From Anthopleura xanthogrammica (taxonomy: Eukaryota > Cnidaria > Anthozoa > Actiniaria > Actiniidae), in the NCBI GenBank assembly GCA_964019055.1, contig OZ025220.1, positions 1,194,334 through 1,258,333 of the forward strand: a stretch of 64,000 bases of DNA, read 5' to 3'. The position numbers were made by a program, and so were the translations under genes. Under the pieces are notes generated by a model that saw only the letters and a program-made list of their open reading frames with translations, searched no databases and was not told the DNA's origin. Shown piece by piece: positions 1 through 11,234 of this stretch; within the stretch, counting starts at the first letter, position 1; every line of letters begins with the position of its first letter.

Positions 1-91
1 CTCTTCTCCTTTCCTTTCCTCTTTCTCTCTTCTTGTCCGGCACCAATCTTGCCATTCCTCAACACATTCAAAATTAACTTCTGTTTTTCAG
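1..91 (+). other. 3' end of the last intron of the upstream fibrinogen-related gene
   Basis: This is a pyrimidine-rich tract (CTCTT/CTTTCC repeats) followed by a strong acceptor, nearly identical to 9470-9564 in the downstream paralogue. It marks the left edge of the duplicated segment visible in this window. Confidence 0.7.
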
Positions 92-498
92 GTACCGCAG
101 GCGATTCTCTCTCGTACCATCGAGGACAGCCATTTACCACAAAGGATCGCGACAATGATCGTGCCTCGGAAAATAGCAACTGCGCTGTTCGTAGAAAAGG
201 AGCATGGTGGTTCAAGGACTGCATGTGGTGCCATCTTAACGGCGTCTATCACCAATCGCCAAGCGTTTCTTTTGCGATGGGAGTCAACTGGTACTGCTGG
301 AAAGGAGATCATTATTCTCTTAAGAAAGCTGACATGAAACTTCGACCAACAGAAATCCGCCTCAAGGAGAAAACAAGTGATCTTAAAATTCCTCCCTGTG
401 AATACCCCCGTCCTCCCCTTATCCCCAAGCGCCGCCCTTACCGCCGTTTCTCCCAATACCCCTTTTTCGTAAATCCTTTCGCTCCTCAACCTGGCTAA
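92..498 (+). CDS. Fibrinogen-related protein, last exon only (upstream paralogue)
   Basis: This is the C-terminal exon of a secreted fibrinogen-domain protein whose earlier exons lie left of the window. A pyrimidine-rich acceptor ends at 90-91 and the exon is read with two bases completing a split Gly codon, exactly as in the complete paralogue downstream (exon 9565-9941). It encodes the second half of the fibrinogen C-terminal globe: the calcium-loop-like DRDND motif, then AWWFKDC, CHLNGVY and [11 protein letters not shown]. In ficolins and tenascins this domain binds glycans or acetyl groups on surfaces. Compared with the copy at 9.6-9.9 kb the coding part is nearly identical up to the proline-rich tail, where an indel gives a different C-terminus (ends PFAPQPG instead of PPIWGKK). 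The stop is at 496-498. The family call is firm; a specific orthologue cannot be named. Confidence 0.85.
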
Positions 499-585
499 AG
501 AAATGACCTTTTGTAGCATTAATCAAATGCCTCATATTGCAGAGTCTTCGATTTTAAGCAAAAAGGAACCAGTGAATACTTATAG

Positions 586-707
586 CTTATTGCGATTTTG
601 AGCCGCCAATACGGCTTTATATTGGCGGCTAGTTGGGAGATTATGGAATACATTTTCTTCCAACGCCGTCAATATAACCCGTGTTAGCGGCTCAAAATCG
701 CAATAAG
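586..707. mobile_element. Short palindromic MITE in FREP 3' flank (copy 1)
   Basis: The ends are perfect inverted repeats (CTTATTGCGATTTTGAGCCG and its reverse complement), 122 bp end to end, with related shorter motifs just outside at 735-775. It is too small to code for anything and is inferred to be a non-autonomous DNA transposon. Confidence 0.7.
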
Positions 708-1446
708 TTTTGTATCGTGATTTTTCTATCGCGCGGTTATTCTGAGCGGACAATACGGGGGTATGTTGGCGGCTCTCTCCAGATCAAACTTGTAGGAGAA
801 TCCCGATACAAGAAGTAATCGAGGCTTATACTACTAATCAGTAAACCAATTAAGTTGAACATGTTTACGATTTCGTCTCGCTTACTTCAAACGAAGATTT
901 GACTCATTGAAAGTGTAGTTTAGACGTTTATATTATTGTTTTACTTCATCCTGAATCTTTCCTTGATTTTTCTAATGTAAGTTAAGCTATGTTCGTCTGC
1001 GCATGCTCAGCTGACTACGTGCTAGATACCATCCCACATCAAACTCTAGCTATTCGATTTCCTTATATAATTATATGGGAAGGTCTTGAATTAGTAAAGG
1101 TCAAAGACTCGGAGTGCTAAAATTACCTTCGTGTGCAGTTCGTAAGCAGATGACGTAGGACGATGGATTAACGTTAAAATATCGATCTGCTAACGCTATA
1201 GTGAGCGAGTGAGTGAGCGATCGAGTGAGTGACACATTTGCGTATTCAGACCCGTCACAATAACTCGTTTCAACTCTTCGTTGTATCCACGAGTTAAAAA
1301 AGGAAGTTTTTTTAAACGCATGTAAATCCGACAACTTAGTGAACTAATAAAGTATATAGAAACAATTGATTGTTTAAAGCTTTGATTTGTTAATTCGAAA
1401 ACTCGAGTTTGCATTGGAAGGGGGAAGGGTGCTTGTCTCACCATAA

Positions 1447-1828
1447 TAGAGACCTTACGCATAAGGATGGCAACGAGGGAGGATGAACCGAGTTCCGTTT
1501 TTCGTGCGCGCGCCGTCGTCCTCGGGTAGTCGTTCGCGTTATGCTCCTTTCCGTAGTCTTCCCAAAATCCCTTATGATCCCAGCGCGAGCTCAAGGTCAG
1601 GGTAAAATTTGCATATTTTTTATACATTGTTATGCAAATTTTACCCTGACCTCGAGCTCGCGCTGGGATCATAAGGGATTGTGGAAAGACTACGGAACGG
1701 AGCATAACGTGAAAAAGCACCAACTGGCGTTCTGGAGAGGACGGCAACGCCGAGGAAGACAACCTGTTTTGAAAACGCGCCCATGTCATCATTATGGCGT
1801 GAATTCTCGTGGATGCGTAAGGTCTCTA
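1447..1828. mobile_element. Foldback element with long inner hairpin
   Basis: The outer ends are inverted repeats (TAGAGACCTTACGCAT at 1447 and its complement ending at 1828). Inside, about 1538-1710 forms a near-perfect hairpin with roughly 80-bp arms around an AT-rich loop. The open frames here on both strands are mirror images of the palindrome and are not genes. Confidence 0.75.
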
Positions 1829-2156
1829 ATTCTCATTAAGGACGATGGCCAACACATACTGCGCGTATCTACATCGAGGGATTCCCGCGGGATTTCCAAA
1901 ACATAACTCGCAATTCACAGAAAACATCGGCGTTGGACAATTTCAAAGCCAATTACAACAACAATAAACATTTTTATGTAGTCAAAAATGGATCAAGAAG
2001 TAATGTTCAAGAATTCAGGTGTTTTTATCGAACAATTGTATGTCTTTTTCGAGAAAGAGCAGTTTCGATTGCCTTGGATCGGCGAATCAAAGAAGAATTT
2101 TTTCAACGTATGTTTCAAATTGAATGAAAGTTGAAAAGGAATACAATATAAACAAT

Positions 2157-3159
2157 ATCCTATCCAACCTATCCTATCGTATCCTTTCCTATCGTATTGT
2201 ATCCTTCCTCGTATCGTATCGTATCGTATCGTATCGTATCGTATCGTATCGTATCGTATCGTATCGTATCGTATCGTATCGTATCGTATCGTATCGTATC
2301 GTATCGTATCGTATCGTATCGTATCGTATCGTATCGTATCGTATCGTATCGTATCGTATCGTATCGTATCGTATCGTATCGTATCGTATCGTATCGTATC
2401 GTATCGTATCGTATCGTATCGTATCGTATCGTATCGTATCGTATCGTATCGTATCGTATCGTATCGTATCGTATCGTATCGTATCGTATCGTATCGTATC
2501 GTATCGTATCGTATCGTATCGTATCGTATCGTATCGTATCGTATCGTATCGTATCGTATCGTATCGTATCGTATCGTATCGTATCGTATCGTATCGTATC
2601 GTATCGTATCGTATCGTATCGTATCGTATCGTATCGTATCGTATCGTATCGTATCGTATCGTATCGTATCGTATCGTATCGTATCGTATCGTATCGTATC
2701 GTATCGTATCGTATCGTATCGTATCGTATCGTATCGTATCGTATCGTATCGTATCGTATCGTATCGTATCGTATCGTATCGTATCGTATCGTATCGTATC
2801 GTATCGTATCGTATCGTATCGTATCGTATCGTATCGTATCGTATCGTATCGTATCGTATCGTATCGTATCGTATCGTATCGTATCGTATCGTATCGTATC
2901 GTATCGTATCGTATCGTATCGTATCGTATCGTATCGTATCGTATCGTATCGTATCGTATCGTATCGTATCGTATCGTATCGTATCGTATCGTATCGTATC
3001 GTATCGTATCGTATCGTATCGTATCGTATCGTATCGTATCGTATCGTATCGTATCGTATCGTATCGTATCGTATCGTATCGTATCGTATCGTATCGTATC
3101 GTATCGTATCGTATCGTATCGTATCGTATCGTATCGTATCGTATCGTATCGTATCGTAT
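2157..3159. repeat. (GTATC)n pentanucleotide satellite, about 190 perfect copies
   Basis: From 2211 to 3159 the unit GTATC repeats without visible interruption, preceded from 2157 by degenerate units (TATCC, TATCG). Because five is not a multiple of three, the array is open in several frames on both strands, giving artefactual SYRIV or RYDTI repeat proteins. Confidence 0.97.
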
Positions 3160-3378
3160 TCTTATACCCTTCCATGGTTCTCTACTTGATATCACTTCGA
3201 TTTTATCTTTTCATAGTGCCGTAATGTTTACATAGGAAGCGCTTGGTTATTATCGTCCTGGGTGCATATCAAGTCATCAAGGATTACACCTGTCCTCCAA
3301 CTCACACAGAATATTATAATATAACACATAGCAGGTGGCATGGATCTCATGAATATATACATTCAAAATTTTCATACG

Positions 3379-3423
3379 AGAGAAGAGAAGAGAAGAGAAG
3401 AGACGAGAAGAAAAGAGAGCTTT
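3379..3423. repeat. GAGAA-rich microsatellite
   Basis: Short purine-rich repeat of GAGAA/GAAAA units immediately left of a LINE 3' fragment. Confidence 0.8.
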
Positions 3424-3748
3424 TCTAGTCAATTCCATCATTACAATACTAGAAACAAAGATCTGCTCCGTTTACCGTTAGCAAAAACTGCTAAGTATCA
3501 ATCTTCGTTTCGCTATAACGGGGCAAAAACATGGAATTCCCTACCTGCCAATATCCGTAATATCTCATCTTTGTTGCCTTTTAAACAGACACTTAAGTCC
3601 TTTTTTCGTAAATAACTACAGTTCTCATATTTCATATTATTTCTTATATTATATGTATGTAAACGCAGAGCCCCATTTAAACCAGCTATGCTGAACTGGG
3701 CATCTCTGCCTAAATATTGCTGATAAATAAATAAATAAATAAATAAGT
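3424..3748 (+). mobile_element. LINE retrotransposon 3' end (reverse-transcriptase ORF tail, UTR and AATA tail)
   Basis: The reading frame ending at 3615 encodes YNTRNKDLLRLPLAKTAKYQ followed by SFRYNGAKTWNSLPANIRNI, the characteristic C-terminal tail of non-LTR retrotransposon reverse-transcriptase polyproteins. It is followed by about 110 bp of UTR and an (AATA)n tail at 3724-3748. It is 5'-truncated, as is usual for LINE insertions, and non-functional. Confidence 0.8.
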
Positions 3749-4311
3749 AATTCTATAATTAGATCGAGGCTTAACAAAGCGATCAATGGAAATATCAAAA
3801 TGACCAACACGACATTTAAAATAGAATAACAAGTCCTTAGACTCGTGCCAATACGAAAGTTGAAGTAAATTTAACTTAATGAGACGATCTCGATAAGGAA
3901 TGCTGTTAAGATAATTCAAATTTAAAATAAATTTGATAGCCCTACGTTGGAGACCCTACCCTACTTAAGTTGCCTATTCCCTGAGGGGCCCAGACCTCAC
4001 TTGTGTAACCTACGTGTGGGCGGACGAAAGAAAGATAAAGAAGTTTCTTTGTCTTTTCATCAAATGATTTCAGGCTATGCCTACGCAAGAATCCTAACAT
4101 CCTATACCCCTAATGCATGGTCTATATGATTGTTCCACTTAAGGTTATCCGATACAATAACCCCAAGGTCTTTTAAAGATGACACATGGTTAAGAGTATT
4201 AGAGTCTAAGATATAATTGTAGTTGATTGGTTCATTTTTACTGGAAAAAGTCAATATCTCACACTTGGAGCTGCATGTTGAAGCGTAACTGCCACGCCTA
4301 GCTCCAGGCAC
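3749..4311 (-). pseudogene. Degraded LINE reverse-transcriptase fragment, opposite orientation
   Basis: Read on the minus strand from 4311, the frame contains SSLKDLGVIVSDNLKWNNHI, then after frameshifts LLYLSFVRPHVGYTSEVWAP and YRDRLIKLNLLQLSYWHESK. These are consecutive blocks of the C-terminal half of a LINE reverse transcriptase. Stops and frameshifts near 3920 and 4125 make it a dead copy. It abuts the plus-strand fragment tail to tail. Confidence 0.75.
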
Positions 4312-5060
4312 TTTGGCAGATTTTCAAAATTTTCGTTTTGGCAGAAACTTCACCTTACATAACTTACGTCTTCTTCTCTTCTAGGAATCTCTAAAACGAA
4401 AAACAGTTCTAAATATTTCTCTTACTATTTTTCTTCAGGCCAGATTTTCTAATTGTTTCAAGAGCAAGTTATTAAATCAGTCATTGAAAACAATTTTCAC
4501 AATTATTTAAGGGTGTTTGTGCGGTAGTTTGACCCGGAAATAGGACACTTTAAATCTCCAAAGCGAAAAGCAGTTGTAATAATGTTTAATAATTTCTAAT
4601 TTCTAATAATAATAAGACCAGGATTTGTTATCCAAAGTTTTTATTTGTTTCAAGAGGAGGTTAAATTATTGAGAACATTTTGTCTCTTTATCATAACTGT
4701 GTTTGTGCGCAGTTTGACCCCAAAATACTTCACTAAGAAGTCTATGGCTTTTTTTATATTCTGCTCTCGACATATCAATTAACATGCCTTAGTTTCCTAC
4801 ACCGAAAGTCTATCATCTGATCACTTTTGGCAGATTTCAACATTTTCGTTTAGGCAGAAAATCCACCTTATGTATCCTACATCCTCTCATCTAACAAATC
4901 TCTAAAACGAAAAGCAGTTTTAAAAAGATTTTCCTTACTTTTATCCTTCAAGACAGGGTTGGTTATCTAAAGAGGAGGTTAAATCACTAAAAGCATTTTC
5001 GCAATATTATTTAAGGGTGTTTGTGTGAAGCTTGACCCGGAAATATGCTACTTGAAAGGT
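4312..5060. repeat. Three imperfect copies of a roughly 240-bp dispersed repeat
   Basis: The blocks around 4312-4550, 4555-4745 and 4825-5060 share the order GGCAGA..TTCA, CTAAAACGAAAAGCAGTT, CTTACTTTTTCTTCA, TTGTTTCAAGAGGAGGTTAAA and GTGTTTGTG..AGTTTGACCC. A fourth copy sits far away at about 30980-31160. It is noncoding and ends just upstream of FREP exon 1, so it may form part of that promoter region. Confidence 0.65.
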
Positions 5061-5166
5061 CTTTGGCATTCTTAATTTTCTGCTCTCATCCATACATATG
5101 TATAGACTTGCCGTTGTAAGTTCTCCCAGTTTAAGTGTATGCTTTGCACGACTCACAGCAGTGAAA

Positions 5167-6736
5167 ATGAAGCCTTGGACAACAGCCTTAATATTGTTCA
5201 GCTTGGTTCTTATTGCCGAAGCAAACATACTCTCGGTTTTCAAGAGATCGGTCAGTGACGTGGACGAAGATGCGGTGTCCATAAAAACGATGATGAAGAC
5301 TTTGAACATGACAATAGAGAAGTTCTCCAAAAAGCTCGAAGATTGCGAAGGTAAATTCAATATAAAAGATTAGAGAAAGTATTTACTATTGACTAAATCA
5401 AATAGGTTGGTGCTTAGGGTCATAATATAATAAAAAATTGCTTCTCCAACCTATCAGTTAACCGGACAAATTTCTAATCGTTCAAAAAGTTGTACGTTTA
5501 GGCGTTACGTTTATACGGAACTGTGCTATCTAGACAACAAAACAAACGCCTATAGCCGTGCAAATTAAGAGAAGGTTCCTTGCATATGGTATAAACTGGT
5601 TAAATAATATAACGGTTAAAAAATCAATTCGTCTAGTACCATCTATGACCAGCGTGAGGTAGAACTTATAGACCCATTTCACGTGACATCAAAGCAGCTC
5701 AATTTGGAGGTCAAAACAAAAGAATTTCCATCTCCTGAGAAACGGAACCTATTGTTTTGTCTTCCAAGGGGTCGAGACAGGATTCAAGATGCTAGAAACT
5801 TTCTCCTGGTACTCATAGAAACCATGCTGTTCTTTTTTCGCATAGGAGACATACACGTGCACTCGTTTGTCAAGAGATCAGCGGCGAGTAACGAGGAAAG
5901 AGATATCCTATCCATAGGAGCCTTGATGAAGACTTTGAACATGACAGTGGAAAGTATGTTCAAAAAGTTAGATGATTGTTTGTCTAAAAGGTTTCGGCTC
6001 AAATGCAAAGGTAAATAATTCAATCATTAGATAAAGTCATTGTCATAAAGGTTGTCCTGTGAAAAAAGACTTAAAGACCGAAAAAAGTATTACGTGATGA
6101 TTTGTTTATGAAAGAGCGAACCTTCTTCTTGGGACTCTCACATACAAATGCATAAACAACATGGCACCACCTTATCTAAAACACAAATTTGTCAACAAAA
6201 GTGAGCGTAAAACACGTAGCAAGACTAAAGGGGACTTAACTATTCCACTATTCAAAACCAACTCTGGTCAAAAGACGTTCCACTACCGTGGAGTCACCCT
6301 ATGGAACGCACTATCTCTAGACGTCAGAAACAGCTCTTCTGTTGAACATTACAAAAAACATTATATAAATCATATGTATTCTAATATTTATCTGGAAAGA
6401 TTTAATTTAGACAATTAGACATGTATTTAATCATTATTTTCTTTTTATTCATACATATTATATATAGATTTTCTTTTAAATTTATTTTATTTTATTTTAT
6501 TTTATTTTTTTGCCATATTTTCCTCAGTACTTAATATTCCGATCCTATTGTGCTTAGTTCCTTTTTTCTCTTACATCTTCCAAGTACTAAGTAATATTTT
6601 TCGATCACTATATATTTTTTACATTATTACATCAGATTCTATAATATTTTAAAATTTTATATATATTGTATATCTATAGTTAAGAGGGCCACCTGAAAAT
6701 TATCAGCCTGGTAACGGTGTACCCTGTCCAATAAAG

Positions 6737-6795
<59 letters not shown>

Positions 6796-9700
6796 TGTTT
6801 TAAACGATATATATTCTGGTTTCAAACTCTATAATGAGTAACAATGAACATAGAATAATGATTATTAACTCTACTTCTACAATGATTGCTGGGTGATCGA
6901 GCATTTAGAGCGAGTGTATGAGGTATCACGTGACATTTCTTTTCGTCTAAATGTCTTTTTTGTTGGACAACATTAATGACATTGACTGTATATGGGCTCA
7001 CTAAAATATGTTATCCCAGGCTTATTTCAAGTGCAGGTTCACGTTAATCTTGCTTAGCTTGATTGCCTTTATAGAAGATCCAAAGAACTGTGCTGAAGTT
7101 CTTAACAAATGTGGAGGAAAACACAGTGGTGTATATACGATCAACCCAGATGGAAGAGGAGCTTTTAAAGTATGATTACTAATGGTGATTCAACTGAGTG
7201 CATGGAGTGCAATTTGGTCTGAAATCAAACTCGCGGGCGATTATAAAATTGCAAAATTACAAAATTAGTCTCAAAAAAAAACTACGAAGCTGAGACCACT
7301 TCGTAGCTAATGTTGGGCTTGAGATATTTTACCAGTTATAGTTTAACCTTCTGGGAGCATCTTGCTTCAAGCTGCATTTTGTATCAAAAAGTTTTACTTA
7401 TTTAATGAGACATGTTTCCCATGATCCTCGGCTCAACGGTCTCAGCTCAGTTGTGGTGACTAACTTTATAAGTATAGTGATCACAAGTTTGATTTCAGAC
7501 CAAAATTGCACGAAACAAAGTTGAATTACTACTCAATTATATCCATTTTGAAAAGACTAGCAATATGAAATGTAAATGTTTTTTCTCAAATTGTTTTTTC
7601 ACCTATGAAATCCTGTTCAGCATATTTTTCTCACGCTTAAAATTGGCTTCAGTTTTCTGTGATCTGATTGATCAAATTCAAATTTTTTCTGATTTCAAAA
7701 TGGATATAATTATGCGTAAAATGGACAAATAAACATATAGAATAAATGATTTATGGGGCAAATGAATTAATTAAAGTTAATTCTCCCAACCCATATAGAA
7801 CATAAAGAAGCAACACCAGTTTGTGGGATAATTGACCTTTATCATAATGGCCGCCATCTCATTAGCCTAAAACAAGAAAATGAATGTCTACAAATAATCA
7901 AACACCCCCACATGAAAGTAAAAACTACCAATAAGCAGAACTATGCAGTATTTAAGTGCTAACATTAATCATTAAGGAGTTATTAATATTTTAAACTTAG
8001 AAAAAACATGAAAACGAGGCCAAAAAGGCCAGGAGTGCATTTTCCACACCAATCCTTTAAAATTCAAACCTTTATAGCTCTGCAGACTTTGGTGATCTTT
8101 TTTTCAAATTTGGCCAGATTGCTAATTCTAGCATTCCCTTTTGCATGAAAGTAATGATTTCATTAAAACATTTGTCTAAAATGCATAAGCAAGAATATGG
8201 CTTTATGAAAAAGGTGTATGGGGCTTTGGGGTTGAAGCATTCCATCCGAACTCACATCAGGCATACTGGTCAGTGGCATGGCAAAGAGAGGTCATAATCC
8301 TCTCTCAATCTAAGGGTCATAATCCCTTAGGCCACCGAGGGGTCGTAATCCCCTCCTGGGGGTCATAATCCCCCAAATGGGCCTCTAGTTTCCATGGTAA
8401 CAACAAGCCAACCACCGGCTAAACAGTTCACCATGGGTCTATGGGGCAAAGAGTGACTAGTATGGGAACACTTAACCCCAAACCCTAAATTTATTTTCAA
8501 AATAATTAGAATAAAAGGTATATTCAAATAAGACTAAGGTAGATCACATAGCTACTGCTATAGTGTTAAGCCAATGTTCTTATACAGCCCTTAATAAAGG
8601 CTAGTTAACTGTAACTCTAATAATATAAGCTAAACATATTATGTATATCTCTTTAAATCTATTTACATGGTTTTGTCAACAATATTATTATAGTATGCTG
8701 TTAGGTCTAGAAGGGGAGGGAGGGAGGACAAAATTCTTTAAATGCACAGAACAGAATGCCAGAAAACTATAAACTTTAGGCTGATACTGAGCTTTCGGCG
8801 AACAGTGAACACAGTGAATTAACTGGAACGTGACTGAGGTTAATTACAACTTCAGTTAACATGCCACAACAAAACGTGATTGGCTGACCTAATTGGAAGC
8901 ACGTACGTGGATTGCGTGAGGTTAACTGACCCTTGTACCAACCATCCTTTATCCCAACAGCATATTATATTACAGTTTGTTTACATAAAAATCAAAGGCC
9001 TCTTTGTTTCTCTTGGTAACTAAGCGAGGCTTACAGCACTACCATTGACCGATTCTAATGGTTGTATAATTAACTTTAATTTATATGGATATAAATTCGC
9101 TGGAATCCTTCTAGCACTAAGTTTATTTCCTTCTATACTCAGGTTTACTGTGACCAGAAAACCAATGGTGGCGGATGGACAGTGCTCCAAAGACGACAAG
9201 ACGGGTCTGTTGACTTTTATCGAGGTTGGGATGACTACAAGAACGGTTTTGGTGACCTGAAAGGAGAGTTCTGGTTGGGACTGGACAAAATCCACCGACT
9301 GACAAACAAGACTCGTAAACGTCTCCGAATTGACCTTGGAGACCACGAGGGAAACAGCGCCTATGCAGAGTACGACTACTTTGCTGTGGCAGATGAAAGT
9401 AACAAGTACAGACTTGAGGTTTTAAATAACACAGGTGAGGAGCTAATTTGTATTATCTACTCTTGCTTCTTTTCTCCTCTCCTCTCCTTTCCTCTTTTTC
9501 TCTCCTTGTCTGGCACCAATCTTGCCATTCCTCAACACATTCAAAATTAACTTCTGTTTTTCAGGTACCGCAGGCGATTCTCTCTCGTACCATCGAGGAC
9601 AGCCATTTACCACCAAGGATCGCGACAATGATCGTGCCTCGGAAAATAGAGACTGCGCTGTTCTTAGAAAAGGAGCGTGGTGGTTCAAGGACTGCATGTG

Positions 9701-9941
9701 GTGCCATCTTAACGGCGTCTATTACCAATCGCCAAGCGTTTCTTTTGCGATGGGAGTCAACTGGTACTGCTGGAAAGGAGATCATTATTCTCTTAAGAAA
9801 GCTGACATGAAACTTCGACCAACAGAAATCCGCCTTAAGGAGAAAACAAGTGATCTTAAAATTCCTCCCTGTGAATACCCCCGTCCTCCCCTTATCCCCA
9901 AGCACCGCCCCCAATTCCCTCCAATTTGGGGAAAGAAATGA
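5167..9941 (+). CDS. Fibrinogen-related secreted protein (FREP/ficolin-like), 5 exons
   Basis: Joined exons 5167-5350, 5846-6010, 7075-7169, 9143-9434 and 9565-9941 give 371 codons including stop, with phases 1,1,0,1 matching at every junction. Residues 1-20 form a signal peptide ([20 protein letters not shown]). Exons 1 and 2 each encode a related short helical segment ending (S/G)xxMKTLNMT...FxKKLxDC, so they look like a duplicated oligomerisation exon with a cysteine for disulfide linkage. The fibrinogen C-terminal domain starts near Cys122 ([19 protein letters not shown]), continues through [20 protein letters not shown] and [20 protein letters not shown], and ends with the DRDND calcium-type loop (264-268) and the final cysteine pair. 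Such proteins are extracellular lectin-like recognition or matrix molecules. Intron 2 contains a LINE fragment and intron 1 half of a MITE. An alternative first exon cannot be excluded. Confidence 0.85.
5663..5780. mobile_element. Half of an ATAGACCCCTT-family MITE in FREP intron 1
   Basis: Carries the family signature ATAGACCC..., CAGCTCAATTTGGAGG, CAAAAGAATTT and CTCCTGAGAA, with the opposite end degraded. Full-length relatives are at 17.5, 51.2 and 63.1 kb. Confidence 0.65.
6120..6794 (+). mobile_element. LINE 3' end in FREP intron 2, with (ATT)n tail
   Basis: The frame ending at 6418 encodes a LINE polyprotein tail ([15 protein letters not shown], then [20 protein letters not shown]). 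A 3' UTR with a (TTTTA)n stretch at 6478-6508 and an (ATT)n tail at 6737-6794 follows. It is 5'-truncated and differs in sequence and tail from the LINE at 3.4 kb, so it is a second family. Confidence 0.75.
7170..9142 (+). other. FREP intron 3, mostly unique noncoding sequence
   Basis: Apart from the hairpin cluster at 8285-8375, I see no coding exon, RNA gene or clear transposon in this intron. It is AT-rich with short low-complexity runs. Confidence 0.6.
8285..8375. repeat. Four adjacent mini-hairpins with a shared 7-nt loop
   Basis: Four short palindromes follow each other at 8285-8305, 8310-8330, 8337-8355 and 8357-8375. All have the loop TCATAAT (TCGTAAT in the third), but the stems differ (AGAGAGG, CTAAGGG, GAGGGG, TGGGGG) while each stays fully complementary to its partner. 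They lie in FREP intron 3, where no other gene was recognised. Confidence 0.75.
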
Positions 9942-10905
9942 CCTTTTGTAGCATTAATGAAATGCCTCATATTGAAGAGTCTTCGATTTTAAGCAAAAAG
10001 GAACCAGTGAATACTTATAGCTTATTGCGATTTTGAGCCGCCAATACGGCTTTATATTGGCGGCTAGTTGGGAGATTATGGAATACATTTTCTTCCAACG
10101 CCGTCAATATAACCCGTGTTAGCGGCTCAAAATCGCAATAAGTTTTGTATCGTGATTTTTCTATCGCGCGGTTATTCTGAGCCGACAATACGGGTGTATG
10201 TTGGCGGCTCTCTCCAGATCAAACTTATAGGAGAATCGCGATACAAGAAGTAATCGAGGCTTATAACTAATCAGTAAACCAATTAAGTTGAACATGTTTA
10301 CGATTTCGTCTCGTTTACTTCAAACGAAGATTTGACTCATTGAAAGTGTAGTTTAGACGTTAATATTATTGTTTTACTTCAACGTGAATCTTTCCTTGAT
10401 TTTTCTGATGTAAGTTAAGCTATGTCCGTCTGTGCGCATGCTCAGCCGACTCAGTGCTAGATACCATCCCACATCAAACTCTAGCTATTCGATTTCCTTA
10501 TATAATTATATGGGAAGGTCTTGAATTAGTAAAGGTCAAAGACTCGGAGAGCTAAAATGACCTTCGTGTGCAGTTCGTAAACAGATGACGTAAGACGATG
10601 GATTAACGTTAAAATATCGATCTGCTAACGTCTAAAGTGAGCGAGTGAGTGAGTGAGTGAGCGATCGAGTGAGTGACACATTTGCATATTCAGACCCGTC
10701 ACAGTAACTCGTTTTAACTCTTCGTTGTATCCACGAGTTTAAAAAGGAAGTTTGTTTAAACGCATGTAAATCCGACAACTTAGTGAACTAATAAAATATA
10801 TAGAAACAATTGATTGTTTAAAGCTTTGATTTGTTAATTCGAAAACTCGAGTTTGCATTGGAAGGGGGAAGGGTGCTGTCTCACCATATTAAAGACCTTC
10901 CGCAT
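9470..10905 (+). repeat. Direct segmental duplication, copy 2
   Basis: Counterpart of 1-1446. Similarity runs through the last exon and the flanking MITE (10021-10142) and fades around the motif AAGACCTTCCGCATAAGG near 10903, where copy 1 instead carries a foldback element (1447-1828). Confidence 0.85.
10021..10142. mobile_element. Short palindromic MITE in FREP 3' flank (copy 2)
   Basis: Same element as 586-707, at the equivalent position of the duplicated segment, so it was present before the duplication. Confidence 0.7.
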
Positions 10906-11234
10906 AAGGACGGCAAGATCACAGGTAGCCCAAGCTCTTTTTCTGTAGTATTTTGATGGATATTTACGGTAATATTTTGTAATATCTAAAATTGGTACTT
11001 TTATGAATAAAAATGACTTACCTTGATGTCTGGTCGATTTTGAAGCCATTTGGGAGCGTTTTTACGGAGTCATCGTCATTGGATTTTCTTTAGTAGGGGA
11101 GGCACGGAGGAGACAGGTAACTCATTCTTTAAGAATCGTTTTTATTGACGCCTAAGGGAAAAGCCAGCTTTTCACAGGTAACTGAAACGCGTGTGTCGGC
11201 CATGTTCGAGATCGGTGTATACCCAATTTCGTGC
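10906..11234. other. Intergenic spacer between FREP and the minisatellite
   Basis: About 330 bp of unique sequence with no recognisable gene. It could contain regulatory sequence for LSM7, but I see no decisive motif. Confidence 0.4.

Larger units (their letters stand above)
1..1446 (+). repeat. Direct segmental duplication, copy 1 (last FREP exon plus 3' flank)
   Basis: By eye this stretch matches about 9470-10905 with only scattered substitutions and small indels. It covers the end of the last intron, the last fibrinogen exon, a palindromic MITE (586-707) and about 700 bp of flank including the GAGT-rich run near 1200-1230. It shows recent tandem duplication of a FREP gene or of its 3' end. 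Confidence 0.85.

Noticed and set aside
1196..1906. Overlapping ORFs on both strands around 1.2-1.9 kb
   Set aside because: They share the same residues because the region is a foldback element.
1993..3224. Very long open frames on both strands made of SYRIV or RYDTI repeats
   Set aside because: They are the translation of the (GTATC)n array; the unit length of five keeps several frames free of stops.
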